A stretch of 64,000 nt of DNA, from NCBI RefSeq assembly GCF_014189855.1, contig NZ_BJFN01000004.1, forward strand, positions 372,001-436,000, written 5' to 3'. Under the pieces are notes generated by a model, which saw only the letters and a list, made by a program, of their open reading frames with translations, did no database searches and was not told the origin of the DNA. This document shows positions 19,560 to 32,472 of this stretch, piece by piece (position 1 is the first letter of the stretch; each line of letters opens with the position of its first letter). The stretch is from Buttiauxella sp. A111 (lineage in GTDB: Bacteria > Pseudomonadota > Gammaproteobacteria > Enterobacterales > Enterobacteriaceae). The position numbers were made by a program, and so were the translations under genes.

Positions 19560-20789
19560 ATGACCTACCCTCGCAGCATAGACAGCCTGTGGAGCGGTGC
19601 ATCGCTGGTAACAATGAAAGATGGGCAGTACCACACCATTAAAGATGGTGTTATCGCGGTGCACCAGGGGAAAATAGTCTGGCTGGGTACCCGTGACGAA
19701 CTCCCCGAAATAACCGCTCAGGAACATCATCATTTTGATGGTGGAATCGTGACCCCAGGTTTTATCGATTGCCACACCCACCTGGTGTTTGGTGGCGACC
19801 GTAGCGCTGAATTTGAAATGCGTCTTAACGGTGTGAGTTACGCGGATATTGCGGCTCAAGGCGGCGGGATCCTCTCCACGGTTCGCCACACGCGTGAAGC
19901 CCATGAAGATGAATTGCTTAACTCGGCTCGCCAACGTTTGGAGCATTTACTGAAAGAAGGCGTGACGACTGTCGAAATCAAGTCCGGTTATGGGCTGGAC
20001 ATCGACAACGAAATCAAAATGCTGCGCGTTATTCGCAGGCTGGGCGAAACGTTACCGGTAGAAGTGTATGCCACCTGTCTGGCGGCGCATGCGATCCCGC
20101 CGGAGTTCAGCGGTGATGGCAACAAATGGGTTGAAGTGGTGTGCGAGCAGTTGCTACCGCGCGTCGCAAACGAAAAACTGGCGGATGCGGTCGATGCATT
20201 TTGCGAGCATCTGGCGTTTAGTCCCGCGCAAACTGAAACTGTTTTTGCTGCCGCTCGTGCGTTAGGCCTGCCGGTAAAACTCCATGCCGAACAACTTTCC
20301 GCCCTCGCAGGTAGCAGCCTGGCGGCGCGTTACCAGGCGTTGTCCGCCGACCATCTGGAATATGCAACCGCTGCTGACGCACAGGCAATGGCCGCAGCAA
20401 ACACCGTTGCGGTTCTGCTGCCAGGGGCGTTTTATCTGTTGCGTGAAAAGCAACAACCGCCTGTCGCCTCATTCCGCCAATTTGGCGTGCCGATGGCCGT
20501 CGCCAGCGACATGAATCCTGGTACGTCTCCGGCTCTGTCATTGCGTCTCATGTTAAATATGGCCTGCACCCTGTTTGGCTTAACGCCTGAAGAAGCGTTA
20601 GCTGGTGTGACGCTGCATGCCGCGCAGGCTCTGGGGATCCGTGAAAGCCATGGCAGCCTTGAATGCGGAAAAGTTGCAAACTTTGTGCATTGGCCCGTGG
20701 CACGTCCCGCAGAACTGGTCTATTGGTTAGGGGGGCAATTGCCCTGCACCGTGATTTATCAGGGAGAGAAACGTGACAACACCTTTTAA
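19560..20789 (+). CDS. hutI: Imidazolonepropionase (HutI)
   Basis: Zinc/iron amidohydrolase that opens the ring of imidazolonepropionate to formimino-glutamate; 409 residues. Metal ligands are seen in [12 protein letters not shown] (His72, His74), KLHAEQ, SADHLE and ASDMNPGT. The frame is open from 19428, but the ATG at 19560 follows GGAGAATGTC, aligns with the family start, and leaves the operator upstream. It overlaps hutG by 17 bases. Confidence 0.95.
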   Translation: MTYPRSIDSLWSGASLVTMKDGQYHTIKDGVIAVHQGKIVWLGTRDELPEITAQEHHHFDGGIVTPGFIDCHTHLVFGGDRSAEFEMRLNGVSYADIAAQGGGILSTVRHTREAHEDELLNSARQRLEHLLKEGVTTVEIKSGYGLDIDNEIKMLRVIRRLGETLPVEVYATCLAAHAIPPEFSGDGNKWVEVVCEQLLPRVANEKLADAVDAFCEHLAFSPAQTETVFAAARALGLPVKLHAEQLSALAGSSLAARYQALSADHLEYATAADAQAMAAANTVAVLLPGAFYLLREKQQPPVASFRQFGVPMAVASDMNPGTSPALSLRLMLNMACTLFGLTPEEALAGVTLHAAQALGIRESHGSLECGKVANFVHWPVARPAELVYWLGGQLPCTVIYQGEKRDNTF

Positions 20790-21570
20790 TTTCAGCCGAG
20801 GGAAACTGCCGATCCTTATCAGCATTCCCCATGCAGGCACGGCTTTAACGCCAGAAGTTGAGTCGGCGTTAAGCGAGGCAGCAATGCCGTTGCCTGATAC
20901 CGACTGGCATATACCGAAACTTTATGAATTCGCCACGAGCCTGGGTGGCAGCGTGATTATCGGCAATTATTCGCGCATGGTTATCGATTTAAACCGCCCT
21001 GCCGACGATAAACCGCTCTATACCACCGCCACCACGGGTCTATATCCCGAAACATTGTTTGATGGGACTCCTGTTTTTATCCCAGGTAAAGAACCGAGCC
21101 AGGAGCAACGTAAAGCGGTGCTGGACACTATCTGGCAGCCCTATCATCTGCAATTACAAACCGAACTGGAAAGAATGAAAGCCGAGCATGGCTACGCGTT
21201 GTTGTTCGATGCACATTCTATTGCCAGCCAGATCCCTCGTTTATTTGAGGGGAAATTGCCCGATCTTAATTTCGGTACTAACGGTGGCAAGAGCTGCGAC
21301 GAGCTGATTGAAGAGCATCTGGTGGCGTGTGCCGCCTCGCAAAAGCAATTTAGCTGGGTGGCGAATGGACGCTTTAAAGGCGGATATATTACCCGCGCTT
21401 ACGGCCAACCCGCGCAAGGGATCCACGCCGTTCAACTGGAACTGGCGCAATGCAATTATATGGATGAGCAAGCGCCATTTACCTGGCGTTCAGATCGTGC
21501 AGAAAAACTGCAACCGCTGCTTGAACAGTTGATTCGGTCGATGTTGAGCAGCGCGCAACAGATTGCCTGA
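20773..21570 (+). CDS. hutG: N-formylglutamate deformylase (HutG, FGase family)
   Basis: Hydrolyses N-formylglutamate to glutamate and formate, last step of the five-step histidine route; 265 residues of the N-formylglutamate amidohydrolase family. Typical signatures are [24 protein letters not shown] and [11 protein letters not shown]. This is not the arginase-like formiminoglutamase called HutG in Klebsiella. Start is GTG with AGGGAG before it; the gene overlaps the end of hutI, so the two are coupled. An ERIC follows. Confidence 0.93.
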   Translation: MTTPFNFSRGKLPILISIPHAGTALTPEVESALSEAAMPLPDTDWHIPKLYEFATSLGGSVIIGNYSRMVIDLNRPADDKPLYTTATTGLYPETLFDGTPVFIPGKEPSQEQRKAVLDTIWQPYHLQLQTELERMKAEHGYALLFDAHSIASQIPRLFEGKLPDLNFGTNGGKSCDELIEEHLVACAASQKQFSWVANGRFKGGYITRAYGQPAQGIHAVQLELAQCNYMDEQAPFTWRSDRAEKLQPLLEQLIRSMLSSAQQIA

Positions 21571-21587
21571 AGTATGATGGGTAAAAT

Positions 21588-21711
21588 TACCCTAAATAAT
21601 TCGAGTTGCAGGTAGGCGGCAATTGAGCAAATTCCCAGGAGCTTACATAAGTAAGTGACAGGGATTTGTGAATGCAGCCAACACCCCTGCGGCTCGAAGT
21701 ATGACGGGTAA
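21588..21711 (+). repeat. ERIC element, 124 bp
   Basis: Starts TACCCTAAATAATTCGAG, contains the core CCCAGGAGCTTACATAAG followed by TAAGTGACAGGG, and ends CTCGAAGTATGACGGGTA. Terminal TACCC / GGGTA form the inverted ends. A second TATGATGGGTA precedes it at about 21573. Confidence 0.93.
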
Positions 21712-21717
21712 AAGAAA

Positions 21718-21767
21718 ACCGCCGGTCCTGGCCACAGCTCAATAAGCTTATGGACAAAACCGGCGGT
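21718..21767 (-). terminator. Candidate terminator of spy
   Basis: Nine-base arms ACCGCCGGT / ACCGGCGGT enclose 32 bases; on the minus strand the second arm is followed by TTTTCTTTT, as expected for a terminator after spy. Confidence 0.5.
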
Positions 21768-21793
21768 CTTAAATCAGTTAATCAGTAAATGAG

Positions 21794-22282
21794 TTATTCC
21801 TGATCTGCTGACATTTTACCTTCATGTTGAGGACGTTCTGTCAGACGCTTCTCAAAATTGGCATTAAACTGTTTTTTCTGCTCAGGTGTCAGAATGTTGT
21901 AGATCTTATTCTGCGTTTCCATATGAGCCATCATGCGAGCTTTGTTCTGCTCTGCCATTTTATCTACCTGCGCCTGTGCTTTGGCTTTATCGAAGCTGTC
22001 GCTGGCGATAATGTTGTGCGCTGCACGACGTTCTTCGACGGATGGGCGCTCCATTTTAGCGTGCTGTTCCTTCATGATGTCACGCACTTGCTGTTTCTGT
22101 GCGTCGGTTAGGTTCAGGTCTTTAAACATCATGTCGTGATGGCCACCACGCATACCTTTATGGTGCATCATCGGTGCATCCGTTTTTGCCGCTGGAGTCG
22201 TGGTGGTGTCAGCTGCATGAGCCAGATTCGCCGCGCCCATAGCCAGAGTTGAAGCAACAAAGAGAGCTGTTAATTTACGCAT
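21794..22282 (-). CDS. spy: Periplasmic chaperone Spy
   Basis: ATP-independent periplasmic chaperone of the CpxP/Spy family, 162 residues. A signal peptide ends at about residue 23 (NLAHA|AD). Two LTxxQ motifs, LNLTDAQKQQ and LTPEQKKQF, define the cradle. The frame is open to 22420, but ATG 22282 follows AAGGATAATAAT and aligns with E. coli. Expected to be induced by the Cpx and Bae envelope-stress systems; I could not identify a convincing CpxR box. Confidence 0.94.
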   Translation of the reverse strand: MRKLTALFVASTLAMGAANLAHAADTTTTPAAKTDAPMMHHKGMRGGHHDMMFKDLNLTDAQKQQVRDIMKEQHAKMERPSVEERRAAHNIIASDSFDKAKAQAQVDKMAEQNKARMMAHMETQNKIYNILTPEQKKQFNANFEKRLTERPQHEGKMSADQE

Positions 22283-22559
22283 ATTATTATCCTTCATCAT
22301 AATTTGGATTTTTCTGCGACGAGTTTGCCGCGTTGACGAAATTAAGTTTACGGGGTTATGCGTCAAGTAACAGTGCTCATCGGTAAAGCATTGAAAGGGG
22401 AAAAAACAAATTTTCAGCAATTATGGAGATAATAAGGATAAAGCGGAGGGGAATTGCAACAAAATATAACAAGACGATGATTTTAAAGAAATTATGAAGA
22501 GAGTGTATAGCAATTAATACCCAGGTGAAAGCATATCACTAAGATTTATCTGTATATAA
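22283..22559. other. spy upstream region
   Basis: This AT-rich gap must hold the spy promoter on the minus strand. I see no reading frame with coding character, no paired CpxR (GTAAA-N5-GTAAA) motif and no repeat. Confidence 0.4.
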
Positions 22560-22582
22560 TTGGCCTCAAGGTCTGAGGCCAA
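22560..22582 (-). terminator. Terminator of the ast operon
   Basis: Perfect nine-base stem TTGGCCTCA / TGAGGCCAA with five-base loop, just past the astE stop; the minus strand continues TTATATA, a poor T tract. Confidence 0.65.
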
Positions 22583-22589
22583 TAAATAA

Positions 22590-23555
22590 TTAAATCTCAG
22601 TCAGCATTAATCCAGCTCGCAAGCCAATTGCCACATTAGGATTCGGGAATAAAACGAACTCGCTATCCTCTTTCACCACATAACGCGTATCGCCATCCTC
22701 TGCCAGCAATGTGCCTTTCGGGAAAGCGGTAAAGTTTTGCGTCTGTGCGGACATATGCAAGACAAAATCATCGCTGTTGCGCGTTATCTGCTGTGACACT
22801 TTATAGCGTAGCGGTTCGCTGTCAGCACACGGTGAAGTTCCACCACTCAGCAGCGCTTGCAGCGCCTGTCGGGTCACTTCAAATTGACTGAGATCGTTTT
22901 CACCAAACGGCTGCGCTTTACCCAACTCCAGTGTGCAACTTAGCGCGTTGAAATGCTCGCTGCTGAAATGGGTAAAAGTGCCGCCAGGTGCCTGATGAAA
23001 TACCAGCGCTTGTAAGCCCGCACAGCCTAACCACGAGAGGAACGCCTCATCGTAAGGCTGCGCACGCGCGGGTAACACGCCAAATCGAGGGTGATACGAG
23101 CTGCGAATCGCAGTGTGCATATCCAGATGCCAGCATGTTGTCTCTTCACATTCTGCCAGAAAGAGATCTAAAGCATGTTCAAGACGGCAGGCACGTTGGG
23201 TTTCGATGCTTTCCGGGAACTGCTGCCAGCGCCCGCCAAACATGCGATTCATATCGCTATGCTGAAAACGCTGGTTGCTACGCAAGGCCGCAGGATTGCC
23301 GAGGATCACCAACACACGCCACTGCAACGCCATCTCTCCCGCCAGAAGGCTATCGACTAACTGTGCGAGTATTTCTACTGGCGCAGTTTCGTTGCCGTGG
23401 ATCCCCGCTGACAGCACCAGCGTCTTTTCAACAGCCTGATGAGGCGCCAGCGTCAGGATCCCTTCGTCCCACCATTGCCAATGAAGATGAGCATTCTTAC
23501 CTGCGCTATGGGTTGGCACTTTCCCTGCCAGGGTCTGTGCCAGGAAATCCAGCAT
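22590..23555 (-). CDS. astE: Succinylglutamate desuccinylase (AstE)
   Basis: Zinc hydrolase of the carboxypeptidase-like AstE/AspA family, splitting N-succinylglutamate to glutamate and succinate, the last step of the AST arginine pathway; 321 residues. Zinc ligands appear in GIHGNETAPVE and WHLDMHTAIR; the catalytic Glu is in CTLELGKAQPFG. GGAGG precedes the ATG. Last gene of astCADBE, 11 bases after astB. Confidence 0.95.
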   Translation of the reverse strand: MLDFLAQTLAGKVPTHSAGKNAHLHWQWWDEGILTLAPHQAVEKTLVLSAGIHGNETAPVEILAQLVDSLLAGEMALQWRVLVILGNPAALRSNQRFQHSDMNRMFGGRWQQFPESIETQRACRLEHALDLFLAECEETTCWHLDMHTAIRSSYHPRFGVLPARAQPYDEAFLSWLGCAGLQALVFHQAPGGTFTHFSSEHFNALSCTLELGKAQPFGENDLSQFEVTRQALQALLSGGTSPCADSEPLRYKVSQQITRNSDDFVLHMSAQTQNFTAFPKGTLLAEDGDTRYVVKEDSEFVLFPNPNVAIGLRAGLMLTEI

Positions 23556-23566
23556 TGTGCCTCCAG

Positions 23567-24895
23567 TTAGAGTTGAAACGGATAAACAGAACCTAAGTCT
23601 AGTATACGCGTCAGCTCATCGAGTGCTTCGCGCCCTTCTCGCAGTAATTGCGGGTCGGCTAAATCGGTCTGCGTTAATTGATCACGATACCACTTGTCCA
23701 CCCAATTATTGAGCGTAACAAACAGGGTATCGTTCATCATTACCGCTGGGTTCAACGCTTGAAGCTCCGTTTCGTTAAGCACCACGCGCAGGCGCAGACA
23801 CGCAGGCCCACCGCCATTTGCCATACTTTCACGCAGATCAAACACTTTCAGCTCACTGATTGGGTTATCTGCCTCCAGCACCTCATTGAGATAACGCCAT
23901 ACGCCGGCATGCTGGCGTGACTCCTCCGGTAGCACCAGAGTCATGCTGCCATCTTCACGGCTAAGTAACTGACTGTTAAACAGATAAGTGCTTACCGCAT
24001 CGGCAACGGAAACTTTATTTGCCGGAACTTCAATGGCCGTAAAGCCCGGCACGCGTTCGCGTAACTGCTGATACAGCGCCTGTTGATGCAAAAAAGCCTG
24101 CTCGTGGCAGAACAGCACCTGACGATTAGACACAGCAATCACATCATTGTGGAAAACGCCCTGGTCAATCACCGCAGGGTTTTGTTGGGCATAAACCAAT
24201 AAATCAGGTTTAACCTGGTTAAGCCTTGCCACCGCCTGGCTTGCTTCGAGTGTCTGGCGCGCAGGATAACGAGCCGGAACCTGCCCGGCTTTGGCCTCTT
24301 CCCGACCATACACAAACAGTTGGGTTGAGGGTTCACCATACGCCCCACCGAGACGGTTATGGTTTGCTGCCCCTTCGTCACCAAACATTGCCACTTGCGG
24401 CAATGCCGCATGAACAGAAAAATGCTGCTCGTTACGGAAGATAGCTCGCAACACATTTTCGGTCGTCGGTGCTTCGCTGGCACGGTGGAATTTATTGTTT
24501 AGATTCGCCACCGTGAAATGCACTTTGCCATCGATGCTGTCAGCCGACGGGCAGACTGTCGCTGCGTTCGCAACCCACATAGAAGAAGCGGAGCTCACCG
24601 CCGACAGCAATTGCGGCGCTTGTTTTGCTACCCGCTCAACAATTTGTGCGTCGGTGCCGCTAAAACCCAGTTGGCGCAGCAGCGGAATATTGGGTCTTTC
24701 TTGCGGCGCAATAACGCCTTGTGCAAAACCCGCATCCGCCAACGCTTTCATCTTCAGCAAGCCTTGTTTAGCGGCAAGCTTAGGATTGGAAACGCGGAAT
24801 TGATGTTTAGTGGAGGCTTCGTTGCCAAAAGACAGCCCCGCGTAATGGTGGGTTAACCCCACCAGCCCATCGAAATTGACTTCACGCGTTTTCAT
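23567..24895 (-). CDS. astB: N-succinylarginine dihydrolase (AstB)
   Basis: Amidinotransferase-fold enzyme releasing two ammonia and CO2 from N-succinylarginine to give succinylornithine; 442 residues. The nucleophile Cys is in [12 protein letters not shown] and the catalytic His is in [10 protein letters not shown]. The N terminus ([21 protein letters not shown]) is family-typical. It starts two bases after the astD stop, showing tight operon packing. Confidence 0.95.
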   Translation of the reverse strand: MKTREVNFDGLVGLTHHYAGLSFGNEASTKHQFRVSNPKLAAKQGLLKMKALADAGFAQGVIAPQERPNIPLLRQLGFSGTDAQIVERVAKQAPQLLSAVSSASSMWVANAATVCPSADSIDGKVHFTVANLNNKFHRASEAPTTENVLRAIFRNEQHFSVHAALPQVAMFGDEGAANHNRLGGAYGEPSTQLFVYGREEAKAGQVPARYPARQTLEASQAVARLNQVKPDLLVYAQQNPAVIDQGVFHNDVIAVSNRQVLFCHEQAFLHQQALYQQLRERVPGFTAIEVPANKVSVADAVSTYLFNSQLLSREDGSMTLVLPEESRQHAGVWRYLNEVLEADNPISELKVFDLRESMANGGGPACLRLRVVLNETELQALNPAVMMNDTLFVTLNNWVDKWYRDQLTQTDLADPQLLREGREALDELTRILDLGSVYPFQL

Positions 24896-24897
24896 GT

Positions 24898-27397
<2,500 letters not shown>

Positions 27398-27401
<4 letters not shown>

Positions 27402-28618
27402 GATTGCTCTCCCGCTAAAAAGCGTTCGACTGCGCGCTCAAACCGATCCAACCCGGTTTGTACTTCGGCTTCGCTGATAATAAGGGCTGGAGCAAAACGA
27501 ACCACATTTGCGCCAGCGATGAGCATCATCAAGCCTTCCTGAGCGGCCGCCTGTAAGATAAGTTTAGCTTTTCCGCTGTACTCTGGTTGCAGTACGCAGC
27601 CAATTAACAGCCCCAGTCCACGCACTTCACTAAACAATTGATGCTTCTGGTTAATCTTGTCCAAACGCTCAATAAACCACTTGTGACGCTGTTTAACGCC
27701 ATTGAGCACTTCTGGCGTATTAATCATCTCCATCACTCGCCCGGCAACCGCTCCCGCCAACGGGTTACCGCCGTAAGTCGTCCCGTGGGTGCCCACGACC
27801 ATGACTTTGGAGAATTTGTCCGTTGTCAGCATTGCGCCAATCGGGAAGCCGCCGCCTAACGCCTTCGCAGTCGAAAGCACATCAGGGGTGATGCCGTAGT
27901 GCATATAGGCGTAGAGTTCGCCCGTGCGCCCAACGCCGGTTTGCACTTCATCGAAAATCAACACCGCATTGTGGCGGTCGCACAGCTCACGCAGCCCTTG
28001 CAGGAAGGTAGGATCAGCAGGAACAACGCCGCCTTCGCCCTGTATCGGTTCAACAATCACCGCACAGGTATTTTCATTAATCAGTTCGCTGGCGGATTGC
28101 AGATCGTTATAAATGGCGTGGCTGATTTGCGGCGGTAGCGGCGCAAAATCCTGAGAATAAGCCGGTTGCCCACCCGCCGAAACGGTGAACAGCGTGCGGC
28201 CATGAAACGCATTTTTGAAGGCGACGATACCGCTTTTCTGCGGGCCAAAATTATCGTGCGCATATTTACGTGCCAGCTTCAGTGCTGCTTCGTTGGCTTC
28301 CGCACCTGAGTTGCAGAAGAAAACTTTATCGGCAAATGTGGCATCTATCAGCTGTTTTGCCAGGCGCAGAATAGGTTCGTTAGTGTAACCGTTGCCGGTA
28401 TGCCAGAATTTGGCCGCCTGCTGTTCCAGCGCTTTGCGCAATTCAGGATTGGCATGACCCAGGGCGTTAACCGCAATCCCACCCGCAAAATCAATGTAAT
28501 CTTTGCCTTGCTGATCCCAAAGCGTCGACCCTTCACCACGTACCGGAATAAAAGAAGCTGGGGCATAAACGGGCATCATCCATTCGTCGAAATTCTGGCG
28601 GGTAATTGACTGCGACAT
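27398..28618 (-). CDS. astC: Succinylornithine transaminase (AstC)
   Basis: Pyridoxal-phosphate class III aminotransferase, 406 residues, moving the amino group of succinylornithine to 2-oxoglutarate; it can also act as acetylornithine aminotransferase. PLP features: [18 protein letters not shown], the Asp in [12 protein letters not shown] and the Schiff-base Lys in [11 protein letters not shown]. First gene of the operon, preceded by a sigma-54 promoter at 28691-28706. Confidence 0.95.
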
Positions 28619-28690
28619 AGCGACCTCTTCCGGTAAATAAATAGTTGTTTAAATGTTAAATAATTGAGTGTTTGCACTGTGAATGTAGAT

Positions 28691-28706
28691 TGCACGCTTC
28701 GTGCCA
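28691..28706 (-). promoter_or_regulatory. Sigma-54 promoter of astCADBE
   Basis: Minus strand reads TGGCACGAAGCGTGCA, against consensus TGGCACG-N4-TTGCA: one mismatch, with GG and GC exactly ten bases apart. It lies about 70 bases before astC. The E. coli ast operon is known to be RpoN/NtrC dependent, which agrees. Confidence 0.85.
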
Positions 28707-29042
28707 GCCAGTGATAAAAATGCATATCGGAGGGGTGTGGTTGTTAAATCAATAAGTTACAAACTCACTCTATTCACATAAAATGAATAAATAGTGCATA
28801 GTTTTATGGTGGCGTATGGATCGCCGCATGAAAACGAGAAATATTATGCAGTGGTGAAATTTAATACTGGATTTGTGATCGATGCTGGGATTTGCACAGT
28901 GTTTACGCACCATTTCGGCGCGAAGCGGCACATTTTGGTGCAGATATTGCTCTGTAACATTCATCTAAACTGTGGAATCAGCACATTGGCGCTTTTTCTG
29001 CTACCATCCTGCAACATTGTTAAGTAACTACGGCAGCGACTT
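28707..29042. other. astC / xthA intergenic control region
   Basis: AT-rich gap that must carry the upstream activator sites for astC (NtrC, ArgR in E. coli) and the xthA promoter. I could not pick out a convincing ArgR box or NtrC site. Two short frames in it have no coding character. Confidence 0.4.
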
Positions 29043-29849
29043 ATGAAATTCGTCTCTTTTAATATCAACGGCCTGCGCGCCCGTCCGCATCAACTTGAAG
29101 CCATTGTTGAACAGCATCAACCTGATGTTATCGGTTTGCAGGAAACTAAAGTCCATGACGACATGTTCCCGCTCGAAGATGTCGCGAAGCTTGGCTACAA
29201 CGTCTTTTATCATGGTCAAAAAGGTCATTACGGTGTGGCGTTGTTAACCAAAGAGACACCGATTTCTGTACGCCGTGGTTTCCCCGGCGACGATGAAGAA
29301 GCACAGCGCCGACTCATCATGGCTGAAATTCCCTCGCCATTAGGCAACCTGACCGTGATTAACGGTTACTTCCCGCAAGGGGAAAGCCGCGACCATCCGA
29401 CCAAATTCCCGGCGAAAGCGAAGTTTTACCAGGATCTGCAAAACTTCCTCGACAGCGACCTGAAGAAAGACAGTCCGGTGCTGATTATGGGCGATGTGAA
29501 TATCAGCCCAACGGACCTGGACATTGGCATTGGCGAAGAGAACCGCAAGCGCTGGTTGCGTACCGGTAAGTGTTCGTTCCTTCCGGAAGAACGTGAGTGG
29601 ATGGAAAGGCTGAAAAGCTGGGGCCTGGTCGATACATTCCGCCACGCTAACCCTGAAACCAACGACAAGTTTTCGTGGTTTGACTACCGCTCGAAAGGCT
29701 TTGATGACAACCGTGGCCTGCGTATCGACCTGCTGCTGGCAAGCCATCCATTGGCTGAGCGTTGCGTCGCAACTGGCATTGATTACGATATTCGCAGCAT
29801 GGAAAAACCGTCTGACCACGCGCCTGTCTGGGCTGAGTTTAAGCTTTAA
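29043..29849 (+). CDS. xthA: Exonuclease III (XthA)
   Basis: Main AP endonuclease and 3' phosphatase/exonuclease of base-excision repair; 268 residues. Metal ligand Glu in [10 protein letters not shown] (about residue 34), the Asp/Asn pair in [11 protein letters not shown], and the Asp-His pair in [12 protein letters not shown] are intact. Starts three nucleotides after CGACTT; a weak ribosome site. Followed immediately by nudG; the ydjXYZ-ynjA-F genes of E. coli are not present between them. Confidence 0.96.
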   Translation: MKFVSFNINGLRARPHQLEAIVEQHQPDVIGLQETKVHDDMFPLEDVAKLGYNVFYHGQKGHYGVALLTKETPISVRRGFPGDDEEAQRRLIMAEIPSPLGNLTVINGYFPQGESRDHPTKFPAKAKFYQDLQNFLDSDLKKDSPVLIMGDVNISPTDLDIGIGEENRKRWLRTGKCSFLPEEREWMERLKSWGLVDTFRHANPETNDKFSWFDYRSKGFDDNRGLRIDLLLASHPLAERCVATGIDYDIRSMEKPSDHAPVWAEFKL

Positions 29850-29898
29850 ATTTGGATTAAGGGACATCGATACCACGCTTTAAAAATGGATGGGTATG

Positions 29899-30312
29899 AT
29901 GAAAACCATTGATGTGGTTGCTGCAATCATTGAGCGACACGGTAAAATTTTGCTGGCACGCCGCCCGGAAAGCGGCGATCAGGCGGGTTTGTGGGAATTT
30001 CCTGGCGGTAAGGTCGATGCCAATGAATCGCAACCTGCCGCCCTTGCGCGGGAACTGGAAGAAGAGTTGGCAATTCAAGCCGTGGTGGGTGATTACGTTG
30101 CCAGCCACCAGCGTGAAGTGTCAGGACGTATCATTCATCTTCACGCGTGGAATGTGCGCGAATTTAGCGGGGAGTTAACAGCTCTTTGCCACAGTGAATT
30201 GATTTGGTGTTTACCTGCCGAGGCATTGGATTACCCTCTCGCCCCGGCAGATATCCCATTACTAAAAGCATTTATGGCTTCACGCGACGCCAGACTAAAG
30301 GATTCGTGCTGA
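29899..30312 (+). CDS. nudG: CTP/5-hydroxy-dCTP pyrophosphohydrolase NudG
   Basis: Nudix hydrolase of 137 residues. The Nudix box starts at Gly37 (GKVDANE, then RELEEEL); the usual Gly near its end is replaced by Ala (EELAI, E. coli has EELGI). E. coli NudG hydrolyses oxidised or modified pyrimidine nucleotides. Three in-frame ATGs occur at 29890, 29896 and 29899; I chose the last because it aligns with E. coli and leaves GGATGGG upstream. Its 3' end overlaps the end of convergent ynjH by 41 bases. Confidence 0.88.
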   Translation: MKTIDVVAAIIERHGKILLARRPESGDQAGLWEFPGGKVDANESQPAALARELEEELAIQAVVGDYVASHQREVSGRIIHLHAWNVREFSGELTALCHSELIWCLPAEALDYPLAPADIPLLKAFMASRDARLKDSC

Positions 30313-30553
30313 GGGTTTTCTCATCACGTTGGCATTGCAGTAAAACACCGCCATCGGCTTTCACCACTGCCCCTTCAGAATAATTTTGATCCTGATAGAT
30401 ACAGCATTGACTACACGGTGCCGCTCGTTGACCTTGCGAGCTGAAGACTTCTGGCGGCACCGAAATGTCTACCTGGGGATCAAGACGCTGCGCCATCCCC
30501 GGCAGGCTCATCATCAGCACTACGGCGCCGGCGAGCAGGTTTTTTATTCGCAT
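30272..30553 (-). CDS. ynjH: Periplasmic DUF1496 protein YnjH
   Basis: Small secreted protein of 93 residues, function unknown. Signal peptide cleaved after about residue 20 (SLPGMA|QR). Mature part has a conserved [17 protein letters not shown] motif and a further Cys in LLQCQRD; these cysteines suggest disulfides or metal binding. Starts at ATG 30553, seven bases from GAGGG. The first 74 bases overlap the 3' end of topB in another frame. In E. coli gdhA and ynjI separate these two genes. Confidence 0.85.
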   Translation of the reverse strand: MRIKNLLAGAVVLMMSLPGMAQRLDPQVDISVPPEVFSSQGQRAAPCSQCCIYQDQNYSEGAVVKADGGVLLQCQRDEKTLSTNPLVWRRVKP

Positions 30554-32468
30554 CATCACTACCCTCTTTTTTAGCCCATTGCTTGCGCTTTTTTTCCTGC
30601 TCAGGAGGGGCTTTCACCCCTTTGAACGCATGATGTACCGGTTTAGTGCGCGCCTGGTGAATCAAGTCATACAGCGTTTGAACCAGCGGCTGCATGAAGT
30701 CCTGATAACGACACTGCTTTTCACTGATTTGCGTCAGTGTCGATTCCCACTGCGCCGTCATATCTGGCCGTGCCGCCAGTTCAGGGAGCGAGTGAATCAA
30801 TGCGCGTCCGGCATCTGTTGAGTGAATATAACGGCCCTTCTTCACCAGGAAGGTACGCTTAAACAGCAGCTCAATGATCCCAGCACGGGTCGCTTCAGTT
30901 CCCAGGCCATCCGTCGCACGCAGAATTTTCTTCAGATCTTTATCCTGCACAAAACGGGCAATCCCGGTCATGGCTGAAAGCAATGTCGCATCGGTGAAAT
31001 GGCGCGGTGGCTGAGTTTGACGTTCATTCACTTCGCCTTTTTCACACAGCAACTCATCACCTTTAGCCACCACCGGCAAAGGCGTGCCATCGTTCTCTTC
31101 ATCGCGCTCTTTACTGCCCAGTAGCGTGCGCCAACCGGCTTCCGCAAGGAATCTCGCCTTAGCGTTAAATTTGCCACCGGCAATATCGAGATCGATGGTG
31201 CATTTACGGAACACCGCATCGGCACAGAACTGCATTAAGTATTGTCGGGCGATCAGGTTGTAAACTTTAGCTTCATTTTCTGAAAGCGAGATCGATGAGC
31301 TGCGCGCGGTAGGAATAATCGCGTGGTGGGCATCGACTTTTTTGTCATCCCAGCAGCGGTTACGCAGGTCGGTATTGACCGCAGGTTGTGGCAGCAAATC
31401 AGGCTGATGAACGCTAATCGCATTGAGCACCGCATGACGACCAGCAAAATGCTCTTCCGGCAAGTAGCGGCAATCCGAACGCGGGTACGTAATCAGTTTG
31501 TGTGTTTCATATAACTTCTGGCAGATATCGAGCACGTTCTGCGCACTTAAACCAAAGCGCTTTGCCGCTTCAATTTGCAGGCTGGAAAGAGAAAACGGCA
31601 GCGGAGCAACTTCTGATTCCCGTTTATCATTATAGGCCGTGACGATAGCTGGCTGGCCACCGATGCGGTTCACCACATGCTCCGCTAGCGGCCGGTGTAA
31701 TAAACGCCCTTCTTCATCCTGATACGGTTCGCAAGATTCGCTCGGCTGCCAGGTGGCAACAAAGCGTTCATCCGCAGGCGTGACGATATGCGCTTTTACT
31801 TCAAAGAAATCTTTGGCGACGAAATTCTCGATTTCTTCATCACGACGCACTACCAGACCCAGCACTGGCGTTTGAACGCGCCCGACAGACAGCACCCCCT
31901 GATAACCCGCGTTACGCCCAAGAATGGTGTAAGCGCGCGTCATGTTGATGCCGTACAGCCAGTCGGCACGCGCACGCGCAAGTGCCGATACGCACAATGG
32001 GATAAATTCACTGTTGGCGCGCAGACGCGTGATCGCTCGTTCAACGGCCTGCGGGTTGAGATCGTTTATCAGACAACGTTGCACCTGCTGGCGCTTTTCC
32101 GGCGCCAGTTGCAGGTAGTCCAACACTTCGTCCACCAGCAGTTGCCCTTCGCGATCCGGGTCACCTGCATGAACCACTTCGTCAGCTTGCACGAGCAATT
32201 TTTTGATGGCGTTGAGTTGTTTGGTGACCGATGGCCGCGGCTGCAACTGCCATTTTTCCGGCACAATCGGCAGATCAGCCAGATTCCAGCGCGCGTAGCG
32301 CCCGTCATAAGCATCCGGCTGAGCCTGTTCCAGCAAGTGACCGATGCACCAGGTCACCACTTGCCCGTTGCCGCACTCAATGAATCCATCACCCCGACGA
32401 TGGGGCTTGGGTAGCACATCAGCAATAGCGCGAGCGAGGCTGGGTTTTTCGGCAATAAACAGACGCAT
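30480..32468 (-). CDS. topB: DNA topoisomerase III (TopB)
   Basis: Type IA topoisomerase that decatenates replication intermediates and works with RecQ; 662 residues from the chosen start. Toprim domain at the N terminus ([26 protein letters not shown]), active-site Tyr in [13 protein letters not shown], and a basic Lys/Arg-rich tail from about residue 610. The frame opens 18 bases earlier, but ATG 32468 aligns with E. coli. It begins four bases after the selD stop, so selD-topB is one operon. The tail overlaps ynjH. Confidence 0.95.
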   Translation of the reverse strand: MRLFIAEKPSLARAIADVLPKPHRRGDGFIECGNGQVVTWCIGHLLEQAQPDAYDGRYARWNLADLPIVPEKWQLQPRPSVTKQLNAIKKLLVQADEVVHAGDPDREGQLLVDEVLDYLQLAPEKRQQVQRCLINDLNPQAVERAITRLRANSEFIPLCVSALARARADWLYGINMTRAYTILGRNAGYQGVLSVGRVQTPVLGLVVRRDEEIENFVAKDFFEVKAHIVTPADERFVATWQPSESCEPYQDEEGRLLHRPLAEHVVNRIGGQPAIVTAYNDKRESEVAPLPFSLSSLQIEAAKRFGLSAQNVLDICQKLYETHKLITYPRSDCRYLPEEHFAGRHAVLNAISVHQPDLLPQPAVNTDLRNRCWDDKKVDAHHAIIPTARSSSISLSENEAKVYNLIARQYLMQFCADAVFRKCTIDLDIAGGKFNAKARFLAEAGWRTLLGSKERDEENDGTPLPVVAKGDELLCEKGEVNERQTQPPRHFTDATLLSAMTGIARFVQDKDLKKILRATDGLGTEATRAGIIELLFKRTFLVKKGRYIHSTDAGRALIHSLPELAARPDMTAQWESTLTQISEKQCRYQDFMQPLVQTLYDLIHQARTKPVHHAFKGVKAPPEQEKKRKQWAKKEGSDDANKKPARRRRSADDEPAGDGAAS

Positions 32469-32472
32469 CCGA

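Noticed and set aside
28780-28800. ArgR-box-like TGAATAAATA before astC
   Set aside because: Only one half of the consensus is present; not enough to call a site.
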